Shown: positions 28,350 to 36,575, numbered from the stretch's first letter. The stretch: 64,000 nucleotides of DNA from Formosa agariphila KMM 3901 (GCF_000723205.1 NZ_HG315671.1:1461351-1525350), one strand, 5' to 3'. Notes: generated from the letters alone by a model not told the origin. Program-made: numbers and translations.

Positions 28350-29333
28350 ATGACTTCAGAATTTCTTCGACGCTATTATGTTTTACGAATTATTAAAAGT
28401 CCAGAACTATATGGGCTTTCTAAACCTTATGTTACTTACGAAGAATTGAAACGTGCTTTAGATTTTATAGTGGAAAGAAACTATGAAGATAGACTTTACG
28501 AAAAACTGGAATCGAATAGTAAAAAAACGATTAAACGCGATTTAGAAGATATTAAATCTTTTTACCACATCGATATTAAGCTGAAACGTAATCATGGGTA
28601 TTATATTTTGGAGCAGGATTTCGTTATGTCGGATAAGCTGAAAGAAGTTTTCGAAAAAACAGAGCTCTATTTATTACATCATCACGCACATGCTTGGAAA
28701 CAATTTGTGACGATATCCAGAACCTCGTTAAGTGCGTATGTGGATATGGTAGCGTTAATTAATGCTATAGAATGTAAGTATTTTGTAGAGATAGATTATA
28801 AAGGTTGGTATGATGATAATAGATTTGAGAAATTAAAAAATGTGTTTCAACCGTTACATATTAAAGAAATAAATAACGCTTGGTATTTAATAGCGCATAA
28901 TCCTGACGTTGGTATATATTCGATGTGTTTGGATAGTAGAATTAGTAGTTTATTTATAACCAATAGAGTCTGTAAAGACCCCATTACTTTTAATGAATCG
29001 GACTATTTTAAGAATTCAATAGGAATTTTAAAATCAGACTTACAAGCGGTTTGGATCCATATAAAAGTGGCAAATCATCACTTTAAATATCTTGAAAATA
29101 ATTTTTTGCATCATTCGCAGGTTATAACGGCCCGCCCAATAGATTTAGACACTGAAGATTTAGATTACAGTAACGAACGCATTTGGGGAGTACTTAAAAT
29201 TTATGTAGAACCCACTTACGAGTTTTTTATGCAAATACTAAAATATAATCGCTGGGTTAAAATTGTTTCTCCTGCTCATGTAGTAAACGATATTAAGTCG
29301 ACATTAAATAAGATGTCTGCGTATTACAATTAA
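28350..29333 (+). CDS. WYL-domain transcriptional regulator
   Basis: A 327-residue regulator with an N-terminal winged helix-turn-helix (to about residue 90; SKKTIKRDLEDIKSFYHIDI is the recognition segment) and a WYL domain (about 130-230; VEIDYKGWYDDNRFEKLKNVFQPLHIKEINNAWYLIAHNP contains the IxY and the NxWYL core), followed by a WCX-like C-terminal region. WYL proteins bind nucleic-acid or small ligands and often regulate DNA-damage or defence genes. Two identical dyads that could be its operators lie directly downstream (29409 and 29599). No operator is seen at its own start. Confidence 0.85.
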   Translation: MTSEFLRRYYVLRIIKSPELYGLSKPYVTYEELKRALDFIVERNYEDRLYEKLESNSKKTIKRDLEDIKSFYHIDIKLKRNHGYYILEQDFVMSDKLKEVFEKTELYLLHHHAHAWKQFVTISRTSLSAYVDMVALINAIECKYFVEIDYKGWYDDNRFEKLKNVFQPLHIKEINNAWYLIAHNPDVGIYSMCLDSRISSLFITNRVCKDPITFNESDYFKNSIGILKSDLQAVWIHIKVANHHFKYLENNFLHHSQVITARPIDLDTEDLDYSNERIWGVLKIYVEPTYEFFMQILKYNRWVKIVSPAHVVNDIKSTLNKMSAYYN

Positions 29334-29408
29334 CACATTATCTTTTTTTTTAATATCACCTCACGTTTTTTTCTTTTTATTTAAAATTTGAATTTCAACG
29401 AAATTATT

Positions 29409-29447
29409 TGAAACAGACATATTTTGTCTTCTTGGTAAATAAATTTG
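29409..29447 (+). promoter_or_regulatory. Promoter P1 with AGACA-N5-TGTCT dyad
   Basis: The dyad AGACATATTTTGTCT (29415-29429) sits in a 21-bp block that is exactly repeated at 29599-29619. Ten bases later comes TAAATTTG (29440-29447), a -7 box. The dyad occupies the -33 region in place of the usual TTG, so the promoter is probably controlled by a factor bound here, perhaps the WYL protein encoded upstream. Confidence 0.5.
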
Positions 29448-29452
29448 GTTTA

Positions 29453-29587
29453 ATATTATTTATTAATTGTATTTATAACAATAACTAATTTTTTGAGAAA
29501 GAAATAAATTAATGAAAGTGCTATTGTCAATATGAAATATAGGCTGTTATTAGATGTAATAATTTACACTAAAAACAGCCTTTTTTC
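29453..29587 (+). ncRNA. Candidate small RNA or leader transcript between the twin promoters
   Basis: A transcript from P1 would start near 29453 and end at the hairpin 29541-29587. It would contain a seven-codon open frame (ATG 29512, peptide MKVLLSI, stop 29533-29535) after the A/G-rich GAAAGAAATAAATTA. There is no longer frame that does not run through the terminator. Expression is untested; the call rests on a promoter and a terminator bracketing 135 nt. Confidence 0.3.
29541..29587 (+). terminator. Intrinsic terminator upstream of P2
   Basis: AGGCTGTT (29541-29548) pairs with AACAGCCT (29574-29581) and a run of T follows to 29586. It separates the P1 transcript from the P2 promoter. Confidence 0.65.
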
Positions 29588-29598
29588 TTACAAAAAAA

Positions 29599-29637
29599 TG
29601 AAACAGACATATTTTGTCTATTTCAGAACTATCTTTG
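29599..29637 (+). promoter_or_regulatory. Promoter P2 with AGACA-N5-TGTCT dyad
   Basis: A second exact copy of the 21-bp block (dyad 29605-29619) is followed, again after exactly ten bases, by TATCTTTG (29630-29637), a match to TAnnTTTG. Spacing is identical to P1. It would drive the membrane-protein gene at 29713 with a 5' leader of about 70 nt. Confidence 0.5.
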
Positions 29638-29669
29638 AAATATCAAAAATTTAATATCGCTATAACCTA

Positions 29670-29706
29670 GAGGTGGTGTTAAATCGCTATTAACTAACCA
29701 AACCTC
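29670..29706 (+). promoter_or_regulatory. Hairpin in the 5' leader of the orphan membrane protein
   Basis: GAGGT (29670-29674) pairs with ACCTC (29702-29706), GGT (29675-29677) with ACC, and GTTAA (29678-29682) with TTAAC (29690-29694). It ends six bases before the ATG at 29713, so it could limit ribosome access or stabilise the mRNA. Confidence 0.4.
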
Positions 29707-29712
29707 CTAAAC

Positions 29713-30378
29713 ATGAAACATATCCTACTATGTGTTCTTTGCTTATTTTGTATTAATTTTAGTCATGCAAAATCTACTTACAGTTTTTCTAATAATTCCC
29801 CTGCAGAAAAACAATTTAATCCCATTTTAATTGAAAGTGATTATCTGTCTGAACAAAGTCAGAAATTCATTAAAGAAGAAATTAACTTTGTTAGAGTTTG
29901 TGAAGAAGCCACTAAATTTTGGCAGTCTGATGAAACCCGTGAAGCCCGGTGGGAACCTAGAGTCGAAAAATACTTTAATACCTCTAGTTATGCTACTTTC
30001 GAAAAAAAATCAATAAGAGAGCAATTAAGTATTCAGCAATCTCAATCCGATTTAGATAAAATAATAAACATTGTTACTCAAGAAAGCGTTTCTGAATTTA
30101 CTACAGAATTAACTCTATTTGGATTTTCATTATTTTTAATGGGAGGTATTGTGGTTTATACTAAAGGTAAGTATATTGCTGTAAATGTACTACTTACCAC
30201 AGTAATTTGTGTGTGGTTTAGTTTAAAAAGTCAGATAATTAAAGATAATCTTGAAGATTTTTTAATCTTAAAAAATACGCGATTAACAGAAAAGGTTTAT
30301 GGTATAAATTCTAATATACAGAAAACTAAAAGTCTAAGAATTCCTAAAGATTTAGAAAGCTTACTTGTTTTTGAATAG
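29713..30378 (+). CDS. Exported two-helix membrane protein of unknown function
   Basis: A 221-residue protein with a signal peptide (about 1-19, ending SHA), a soluble part from about 20 to 130 rich in Glu, Lys and Trp/aromatic residues (EEATKFWQSDETREARWEP), two close transmembrane helices (about 133-149 and 153-171) and a C-terminal polar tail. I recognise no domain. It is transcribed from the dyad promoter P2 behind the WYL regulator. Its last 35 bp overlap the 3' end of the convergent Nudix gene (30344-30378), so the two messages are antisense to each other there. Confidence 0.7.
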   Translation: MKHILLCVLCLFCINFSHAKSTYSFSNNSPAEKQFNPILIESDYLSEQSQKFIKEEINFVRVCEEATKFWQSDETREARWEPRVEKYFNTSSYATFEKKSIREQLSIQQSQSDLDKIINIVTQESVSEFTTELTLFGFSLFLMGGIVVYTKGKYIAVNVLLTTVICVWFSLKSQIIKDNLEDFLILKNTRLTEKVYGINSNIQKTKSLRIPKDLESLLVFE

Positions 30379-30907
30379 CATTTAAAACCGTGTTATAATA
30401 TGGTCTATTAGAGGGGACAAAATAGTCGTTTGTTTCGCTCTGTGCTAAAAGGGTTTTAAACGTTGAAATGCTTACAAGTTGTAACGCTTCAACTTCTTCA
30501 GGTTGCGGCGTTAATGTGTTTAAGGGTGATTTTAATTCGGCTATATATGTATGATGAAATTCATTGTCTTGTATTCCTGAATCATAACTTTGAAAACACT
30601 CGAAAACACCTATTTTTTGTAAGTTTTCTATTGCTAGTTTCAAACTAAGTTCTTCTTGCATTTCGCGTAATGCAGCAGTTTCAATGCTTTCGCCTGCATC
30701 TACATGCCCAGCTACTGAAACATCCCACATGCCGGGGCAAATCGCTTTTTTATAACTGCGTTGTGCTAAAAGTATCTCTCCAGACTTAGTATATAACCAA
30801 ACATGAGCTGTGTTGTGAAAATACCCTTTTGCATGAATTTCAGATTTCAATGCAATTTCTCCAGTTGGTTTACCGTCTTTAGTAACAATGTCTATTAATT
30901 CGTCCAT
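30344..30907 (-). CDS. Nudix hydrolase, isopentenyl-diphosphate-isomerase-like
   Basis: A 187-residue Nudix protein. The Nudix box GHVDAGESIETAALREMQEELSL matches GX5EX7REUXEEXGU apart from the final Gly. The opening MDELIDIVTKDGKPTGEIAL and FHNTAHVWLYTKSGEILLAQRSYKKAICPGMWDVSVAGH resemble IPP isomerase and YfcD-type hydrolases, which act on nucleotide or isoprenoid diphosphates. The start is taken at ATG 30905-30907; a GTG two codons upstream (30913) is possible. It overlaps the convergent gene by 35 bp at its 3' end. Confidence 0.87.
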   Translation of the reverse strand: MDELIDIVTKDGKPTGEIALKSEIHAKGYFHNTAHVWLYTKSGEILLAQRSYKKAICPGMWDVSVAGHVDAGESIETAALREMQEELSLKLAIENLQKIGVFECFQSYDSGIQDNEFHHTYIAELKSPLNTLTPQPEEVEALQLVSISTFKTLLAQSETNDYFVPSNRPYYNTVLNAIQKQVSFLNL

Positions 30908-30920
30908 ATGCACTATTAAA

Positions 30921-30949
30921 AAGTAATCCCGCCAATGGCGGGATTACTT
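30921..30949 (-). terminator. Terminator of the M42 peptidase gene
   Basis: AAGTAATCCCGCC (30921-30933) and GGCGGGATTACTT (30937-30949) form a 13-bp stem with an AAT loop. On the minus strand it follows the M42 stop by 6 bp and is followed by TTTTTAATAG. Confidence 0.8.
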
Positions 30950-30955
30950 GAATTT

Positions 30956-32044
30956 TTATTTAAAATAACTAAAAGTTTCACCTGCTTTTATGTTTAAAAG
31001 CGATTCATAAATTAATTTAATTACATGTTCTACGTCTTCACGGTGTACCATTTCAACCGTAGTATGCATATAACGTAGCGGTAAAGAAATTAGGGCAGAA
31101 GCCACACCACCATTACTATATGCAAAAGCATCTGTGTCTGTACCTGTTGCACGAGATAGGGCAGAACGCTGAAAAGGAATTTTATTCTCTTCTGCTGTAT
31201 CTGTAATTAAATCTCTTAATTTTTGTTGTACAGCAGGAGCATAAGCGATTACAGGTCCTAAACCTAATTCTAAATGACCTTCTTTTTTTCTATCGATCAT
31301 TGGCGTAGTAGTATCGTGTGTTACATCTGTAACAATAGCAACATTAGGTTTAATGGTTTGTGTAATCATTTCTGCGCCACGAAGTCCAATTTCTTCTTGC
31401 ACAGAGTTTGTAATATATAATCCAAAAGGAAGTTCTTTCTTATTTTCTTTTAATAAACGAGCCACTTCAGCAATCATGAAACCACCCATTCTATTATCTA
31501 AAGCGCGACACACAAATTTGTCTCCGTTTAAAATATGGAATTCGTCTGGATAGGTGATTACACAACCCACATGAACGCCCATTTTTTCAACTTCTTCTTT
31601 GTCTTTTGCTCCTACATCGATAGTAATATTTTCTACTTTAGGAGTTTCTTCTTTAGATTTATCTCTTGTATGAATTGCTGGCCAACCAAATACACCTTTA
31701 ACAATGCCTTTTTTAGTGTGAATGTTAACTAATTTACTTGGTGCAATTTGGTGATCACTACCACCATTTCTAACAACGTAAATTAATCCATTATCCGAAA
31801 TGTAATTTACATACCATGAAATTTCATCGGCATGTCCTTCAATAACAACCTTGTAAGGAGCATCTGGATTTATAACACCAACAGCTGTTCCATAGGTATC
31901 TGTTATAAACTCATCTACATAAGGTTTTAAATAATCCATCCACAACTTTTGCCCAGTCCATTCGTAACCAGTAGGCGCTGCATTATTTAAATATGTTTCT
32001 AGAAAGTCTAACGATTTTTTATTTAATATACTCTTCTTTGCCAT
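30956..32044 (-). CDS. M42 family metallo-aminopeptidase
   Basis: A 362-residue cytoplasmic peptidase of the FrvX/PepA-like M42 group, which forms dodecameric tetrahedral particles. Dinuclear metal ligands are seen in VIEGHADEISWYV (His and Asp), CRALDNRMGGFM (Asp), NSVQEEIGLRGAE (catalytic Glu and ligand Glu) and VTDVTHDTTTP (Asp), with a late His in RYMHTTVEMVH. Start is the ATG at 32042-32044. It would trim peptides for amino-acid recycling. Single gene. Confidence 0.93.
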   Translation of the reverse strand: MAKKSILNKKSLDFLETYLNNAAPTGYEWTGQKLWMDYLKPYVDEFITDTYGTAVGVINPDAPYKVVIEGHADEISWYVNYISDNGLIYVVRNGGSDHQIAPSKLVNIHTKKGIVKGVFGWPAIHTRDKSKEETPKVENITIDVGAKDKEEVEKMGVHVGCVITYPDEFHILNGDKFVCRALDNRMGGFMIAEVARLLKENKKELPFGLYITNSVQEEIGLRGAEMITQTIKPNVAIVTDVTHDTTTPMIDRKKEGHLELGLGPVIAYAPAVQQKLRDLITDTAEENKIPFQRSALSRATGTDTDAFAYSNGGVASALISLPLRYMHTTVEMVHREDVEHVIKLIYESLLNIKAGETFSYFK

Positions 32045-32145
32045 TTGAAATAATTTTCCATAAAAATAATAATATTAATAAGATTTTAGGGTTAATAGAA
32101 CTCTAAATTATTAATTTTGGAATAGTTTTTGGCTTCAATAATTAT

Positions 32146-32853
32146 ATGAAATTTTTCCTGTTAACTTTATTACTTTTCCCATGTTTTGCTTGGACTCAAA
32201 TAGAAGGTCCTGTGCAAGATAGTATACAAGATATGTATATTATTATAGAGGGAGATTCTATTGTTAGAACGAGTATTGATTTAGATGAAGTCATGATTCT
32301 TAATAAAATAGAATTTGTTGATAAAAAGGAACATTATCAATATTTAATTCTACGCAGAAAGACACTTAAAGTCTATCCGTATGCAAAATTGGCAGCCGAT
32401 AGATTACAAGCATTAAAGTCTAGATTAGATGAGTTAGATAAAACTCGGTTACAAAAGCGATATATAAAACAGGTACAAAAGTATTTAGAAGACGAATTTT
32501 CTGCCGAACTAAAAAAAATGACGCGTACCGAAGGTCAGATTTTAGTTAAATTAATCCATAGACAAACGGGAATTACCACGTTCGATTTAATTAAAGATTT
32601 ACGAAGTGGGTGGCGTGCGTTTTGGTTTAATAACACCGCTAAAATTTTCGATATTTCTTTAAAAGAAGAATTTAATCCTATGAATTCTAAAGAAGATTAT
32701 TTTATTGAAGATATTTTAGAACGGAATTTCCAAAACGGTAAATTGGAACGACAAAATTCTGTTTTAGATTTCGATTTTTATGAAGCAGAAAATAAATGGT
32801 CTAAACGATTGGATGTACCAAAACCCACAGTAGCAAAACGTTCTGAGAAATGA
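32146..32853 (+). CDS. DUF4294 domain-containing protein
   Basis: A 235-residue exported protein with a signal peptide (MKFFLLTLLLFPCFAWTQ). The core LDEVMILNKIEFVDKKEHYQ and RRKTLKVYPYAKLAADRLQAL mark the DUF4294 family of Bacteroidota, followed by TRTEGQILVKLIHRQTGITTFDLIKDLRSGWRAFWFNNTAKI. Function is unknown; family members sit beside hemolysin III or metallopeptidase genes. The stop overlaps the ATG of the hemolysin III gene (ATGA), so the pair is coupled. Confidence 0.85.
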   Translation: MKFFLLTLLLFPCFAWTQIEGPVQDSIQDMYIIIEGDSIVRTSIDLDEVMILNKIEFVDKKEHYQYLILRRKTLKVYPYAKLAADRLQALKSRLDELDKTRLQKRYIKQVQKYLEDEFSAELKKMTRTEGQILVKLIHRQTGITTFDLIKDLRSGWRAFWFNNTAKIFDISLKEEFNPMNSKEDYFIEDILERNFQNGKLERQNSVLDFDFYEAENKWSKRLDVPKPTVAKRSEK

Positions 32854-33476
32854 AAATTCAATCACCTTTTGAAGAAAAACTAAATACCTTAACACATGCC
32901 TTTGGAGCTGTTTTAGGTGTACTTGGTTTCGTATTACTGTTATATTATAATGAACAAAAAACGGCTTGGACAACCTTTAGTGTTGTTGTTTATGGAATTT
33001 CGGTAATTGTGTTATTTTCTGCATCGGCCTTATATCATTATGTAACAGAAGAAAAGCAAAAACGGTATTTGCGTATTGTAGATCATATTAGTATATACTT
33101 GCTAATTGCAGGTACCTATTCGCCTGTACTCTTAATATCTTTAAAACACAGTTTAGGATGGGAATTGTTTTTTGTTGTTTGGGGCATCGCCGCGTTTGGG
33201 TTAATACTAAAACTATTCTTTACAGGTAAATTCGAATTGTTTTCTACGCTTTTGTATTTGGTAATGGGTTGGTTGGTTGTGTTCGATTTTTCTAATCTTG
33301 CAGAAGTTATAGGCGAACAAGGCGTGTATTTATTATTTGCTGGAGGCTTATTTTATACTGTAGGGATTATTTTCTATGCTTTCGATAGAATACCATATAA
33401 TCATGTAATATGGCATTTATTTGTATTGGCAGGCGCCATTAGTCATTTCTTAATGATATTTTTATACGTTATTTAA
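32850..33476 (+). CDS. trhA: Hemolysin III family membrane protein (PAQR/YqfA type)
   Basis: A 208-residue protein with seven transmembrane helices. The family residues are visible: EEKLNTLTHAFGAVLGVLGF at the start, SALYHYVTEEKQKRYLRIVDHISIYLLIAGTY in the middle (His and Asp of the putative metal site) and VIWHLFVLAGAISHF near the end. TrhA proteins tune membrane energetics and fatty-acid composition in bacteria. The ATG overlaps the DUF4294 stop. It converges with the DUF4268 gene, only 7 bp away, with no terminator between. Confidence 0.85.
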   Translation: MKIQSPFEEKLNTLTHAFGAVLGVLGFVLLLYYNEQKTAWTTFSVVVYGISVIVLFSASALYHYVTEEKQKRYLRIVDHISIYLLIAGTYSPVLLISLKHSLGWELFFVVWGIAAFGLILKLFFTGKFELFSTLLYLVMGWLVVFDFSNLAEVIGEQGVYLLFAGGLFYTVGIIFYAFDRIPYNHVIWHLFVLAGAISHFLMIFLYVI

Positions 33477-33483
33477 AAGCCTT

Positions 33484-33915
33484 CTAATCATCTTTTAAAA
33501 TATCGGCGTAATCTTCAAAAAACATTTCAAATTTATCCATTTTGTCGTTGAAGAATTCCATAACTTCTTGCCAAGTATTCTTATTATGTATAGATACTTT
33601 TTGCTCAAGAGGTACGTAAATTCTTGAGATTTCTTTTCCGTTATCTAGCAGAAATTCTTCTTCAAAAATAGCATCAGGTAAATAATCTTCTTTTAAAATA
33701 GATTTTAAAGATTCTAATTTTTCCCAGTGTTTAATACGATTTTCCAAATCTTCTTCCACATCTAAAGTCACAAAAGCAGTTTTAGTATCGAAATGAAATT
33801 TAAAGCTAAAACCTTTAATTTTTGTATCGTAAAGCACCCATTTCCTTGGAAAAGATTTCCCGAAACTGGTCCAAAATAATTCTCTTAACTGTCTAGATTC
33901 TTCTTTACTGAACAT
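33484..33915 (-). CDS. DUF4268 domain-containing protein
   Basis: A 143-residue cytoplasmic protein. LRELFWTSFGKSFPRKWVLYDTKIKGFSFKFHFDTKTAFVTLDVE is the DUF4268 core, and the C-terminus is acidic and helical. The family is associated with restriction or nuclease-like proteins in other contexts, but this stand-alone form is a flavobacterial conserved gene of unknown role. It lies 3 bp after the ZIP transporter gene on the same strand, and before that the methyltransferase gene, so they form a three-gene operon starting at 35324. Confidence 0.8.
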   Translation of the reverse strand: MFSKEESRQLRELFWTSFGKSFPRKWVLYDTKIKGFSFKFHFDTKTAFVTLDVEEDLENRIKHWEKLESLKSILKEDYLPDAIFEEEFLLDNGKEISRIYVPLEQKVSIHNKNTWQEVMEFFNDKMDKFEMFFEDYADILKDD

Positions 33916-33918
33916 AAT

Positions 33919-34593
33919 TTAAATGGCATAAGCTGCGGCAACTCCCGCAAAAATTGAAATGAGTTTGGTGAGGTTGAATTTGTGGCCTTCGCTACTTTCA
34001 AATAAAATGGTTGTAGAAATATGGAAAAATATTCCGATTACAATCGCGTTTATAAAATGGATGTAATCTTCTACTAACGAGACGTGATTCGATATAAAAG
34101 TCCCAAGCGGTGTCATGATTGCAAATAATCCAAGAAATCCTAACGTTTGTAATTTAGTATAATGCGACTGAATTAAAAACGTTGTAATTAAAGCTGCAAT
34201 GGGAATTTTATGAATTAATACACCGTACACCATATCGTTGTGATGATGAATTGGAAAACCTTCTAAGAAACTATGAATACATAAACTAATAAACAATAAC
34301 CAAGGAAAAGTGGTATCGTGTTTATGTACATGCACATGGCCATGTTCTGCACCTTTAGAAAAGAATTCTAATACAATTTGCAATAGAATTCCAATCATAA
34401 TAAAGAGTCCAGTTTGTCTAGCAGGCAAATGGTGATAGACTTCAGGAAGCAATTCGAATAAGGTTAATGCCAATAAAAAGGCACCACTAAACGATAATAA
34501 TATTTTGGTGTTTAAGGCCGGTCTATTTTTACTAAAAAAAGCTAAACCTATACCTAAAATAACGGCAACAAAGGGAAGTAAATACGAATTCAT
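33919..34593 (-). CDS. ZIP family divalent metal transporter
   Basis: A 224-residue membrane protein with about eight helices. The transport-site helices carry SLCIHSFLEGFPIHH (HSxxEG, the metal-binding helix IV) and IHKIPIAALITTFLI (helix V HKxPxA), as in ZIP proteins for Zn, Fe or Mn uptake. A His-rich loop (AEHGHVHVHKHD) lies before helix IV and could gather metal. Its start overlaps the stop of the methyltransferase gene at 34593. Confidence 0.88.
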   Translation of the reverse strand: MNSYLLPFVAVILGIGLAFFSKNRPALNTKILLSFSGAFLLALTLFELLPEVYHHLPARQTGLFIMIGILLQIVLEFFSKGAEHGHVHVHKHDTTFPWLLFISLCIHSFLEGFPIHHHNDMVYGVLIHKIPIAALITTFLIQSHYTKLQTLGFLGLFAIMTPLGTFISNHVSLVEDYIHFINAIVIGIFFHISTTILFESSEGHKFNLTKLISIFAGVAAAYAI

Positions 34594-35324
34594 TATTTAA
34601 TAAGCATAACTAAACGATCTGATGTTTTTGCATCAAATTTTTGTAATTTATAATTTCCAAAAACTTCTAATAAGTTTACATCTGCAGCTTCAAAAAGCAA
34701 TTCAAAGTCTTTTAGGGTAAAGGCCCTTACGCGTTCTTGAAAGTTATAATCTTCGCCTTCAAAAGTAAACGATATGTCTTTAATAATGTGGCCATCTTCA
34801 ACATAACGCTTTAAGTTAAAAGTAATACCATCTACCACTTTTGTGTCTTCAGGAACTAAATTTGCAATAACATGGTCGGAATTCATAAAATCGATAACAC
34901 CTATGCCGTATTCATTTAAATCACTTTTAATAGATTTTATAGTATTTAGGTTGTCCTCATCTTTATCGAAATAGCCAAAGCTGGTAAATAAATTAAAGAC
35001 CGCATCGAAAGTGCCAGGAAAAGGTTTACACATGTCGTGAACCTCGAATTTTAACGTATCATTTTCAAACTGCTTGGCATGATTAATACTATTTTCCGAT
35101 AAATCGGCACCAGTAACTTGATATCCTAAAGAATTTAGATAGACCGAGTGTCTCCCTTTTCCGCAGGCTAAATCTAAAATATGACTGTTTTCGTCGATAT
35201 TTAAATATTGTGTTAGGTTATCCATGAACATTTGTGCTTCACGGTCGTCCCTATCTTTATATAAAATGTGGTAAAAAGGCGTATCAAACCACGATACATA
35301 CCAGGTTGTGTTATCTTTTATCAT
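34593..35324 (-). CDS. Class I SAM-dependent methyltransferase
   Basis: A 243-residue Rossmann-fold enzyme. Motif I is HILDLACGKGRHSVYLNSLGYQVTGADLS (cut to DLACGKGRHSVYL), with the acidic SAM-ribose residue in TGADLS. A second-half insertion YNFQERVRAFTLKDFELLFEAADVNLLEVFGNY fits the methyltransferase-11/25 families. The acceptor substrate is unknown. Start is the ATG at 35322-35324. It is divergent from the THUMP methyltransferase gene, 58 bp away. Confidence 0.85.
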   Translation of the reverse strand: MIKDNTTWYVSWFDTPFYHILYKDRDDREAQMFMDNLTQYLNIDENSHILDLACGKGRHSVYLNSLGYQVTGADLSENSINHAKQFENDTLKFEVHDMCKPFPGTFDAVFNLFTSFGYFDKDEDNLNTIKSIKSDLNEYGIGVIDFMNSDHVIANLVPEDTKVVDGITFNLKRYVEDGHIIKDISFTFEGEDYNFQERVRAFTLKDFELLFEAADVNLLEVFGNYKLQKFDAKTSDRLVMLIK

Positions 35325-35354
35325 TTCTAAACTATGTAGGGTGCAAAAATACTG

Positions 35355-35362
35355 TATTTTTG
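35355..35362 (+). promoter_or_regulatory. -7 box for the THUMP methyltransferase gene
   Basis: TATTTTTG matches TAnnTTTG and lies 20 bp before the ATG at 35383. A clear -33 TTG was not found, so support is moderate. Confidence 0.35.
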
Positions 35363-35382
35363 TAATCTATTTAAAGTAAATA

Positions 35383-36540
35383 ATGGAGAATAATTTTAAA
35401 ATGGTTGCCAAGACCTTATTTGGCTTTGAAGAATTATTAGCAAACGAATTAACTCAGCTTGGTGCGCAACAAGTTGAAATAGGTGTAAGAAACGTAAGTT
35501 TTGTTGGAGATAAAGGCTTTATGTATAAGGCAAATTTATCGCTTAGAACAGCTATTAAAATTCTAAAACCTATACGTACTTTTCGTGTGGTTACAGAGCA
35601 AGATATTTACGATAATGTTTATAAAATGCAATGGGAAAACTACATGAAACCTACGGGTACTTTAGCTATAGATGCTACTGTAAACTCTACGGTATTTACG
35701 CATTCATTATATATTGCTCAGAAAACTAAAGATGCAATTGTAGATAAATTTAGAAATACATCGGGAATACGACCTAACGTAGATTTAAAATTTCCTGACT
35801 TAAAAATTAACGTACATATAGACAGAGAAAAGTGTACACTTTCGTTAGATACGTCTGGGGATTCTTTACATAAGCGTGGCTATAAAACGGCAACAAATAT
35901 TGCGCCTATAAACGAAGTGTTGGCAGCTGGTTTAATAATGCTTTCTGGTTGGGACGGACAAAGTGATTTTATGGATCCGATGTGTGGTTCTGGAACTATT
36001 TTGGCAGAAGCCGCTATGATTGCTTGTAATATTCCGCCAAACTTAATGCGTAAAGAATTTGCATTTGAACGTTGGGAAGATTGGGATGTTGAACTGTTTG
36101 AGAAAATTGAAGAATCGCTTTTAGGAAAAACTCGAGATTTCCATCATAAAATTATTGGGTACGATAAATCGCCATCTGCAGTAACTAAAGCCATTGAAAA
36201 TGTAAAAAATGCACATTTAGATGAATTTGTAACTGTTAAGCACGAAGATTTCTTTAAAACTCAAAAAGGAGGAAGCGAGAAATTACATATGTTATTTAAT
36301 CCGCCTTATGGGGAACGATTAAATATTGAAATGGAAGATTTTTATAAAAGTATAGGGGACACGTTAAAACAGAATTACCCAGGAACAGATGCTTGGTTAA
36401 TTACCTCTAATTTAGAAGCTTTAAAACATGTTGGATTAAGACCATCTAGAAAGATAAAATTATTTAATGCCAAATTAGAATCTCGTTTAGTAAAATACGT
36501 GATGTATGAAGGTAGTAAGAAAGCAAAAAAGCAAGTGTAA
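35383..36540 (+). CDS. THUMP-domain class I RNA methyltransferase (RlmL N-terminal type)
   Basis: A 385-residue protein with an N-terminal THUMP domain (about 40-155, RNA binding), the UPF0020 methyltransferase domain with DPMCGSGTILAEAAM (SAM motif I), and the catalytic motif LFNPPYGERL near residue 306. It resembles the N-terminal half of E. coli RlmL, which makes m2G2445 in 23S rRNA; the Bacteroidota form lacks the second RlmK domain. The target is therefore most likely a guanine N2 in rRNA. Terminated by a hairpin that includes the stop codon. Confidence 0.9.
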   Translation: MENNFKMVAKTLFGFEELLANELTQLGAQQVEIGVRNVSFVGDKGFMYKANLSLRTAIKILKPIRTFRVVTEQDIYDNVYKMQWENYMKPTGTLAIDATVNSTVFTHSLYIAQKTKDAIVDKFRNTSGIRPNVDLKFPDLKINVHIDREKCTLSLDTSGDSLHKRGYKTATNIAPINEVLAAGLIMLSGWDGQSDFMDPMCGSGTILAEAAMIACNIPPNLMRKEFAFERWEDWDVELFEKIEESLLGKTRDFHHKIIGYDKSPSAVTKAIENVKNAHLDEFVTVKHEDFFKTQKGGSEKLHMLFNPPYGERLNIEMEDFYKSIGDTLKQNYPGTDAWLITSNLEALKHVGLRPSRKIKLFNAKLESRLVKYVMYEGSKKAKKQV

Positions 36541-36557
36541 CACACTTGCTTTTTTTT
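36525..36557 (+). terminator. Terminator overlapping the stop codon
   Basis: GCAAGTGT (36531-36538) pairs with ACACTTGC (36542-36549), extended by six A against the T run. The stop codon TAA (36538-36540) lies in the stem and loop. Confidence 0.85.
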
Positions 36558-36575
36558 ATTTTAAAAGTATAAAGG

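Noticed and set aside
29533-29658. A 41-codon frame starting at 29533 (MKYRLLLDVI...)
   Set aside because: It runs straight through the terminator and promoter P2 and is not preceded by a clear start region.
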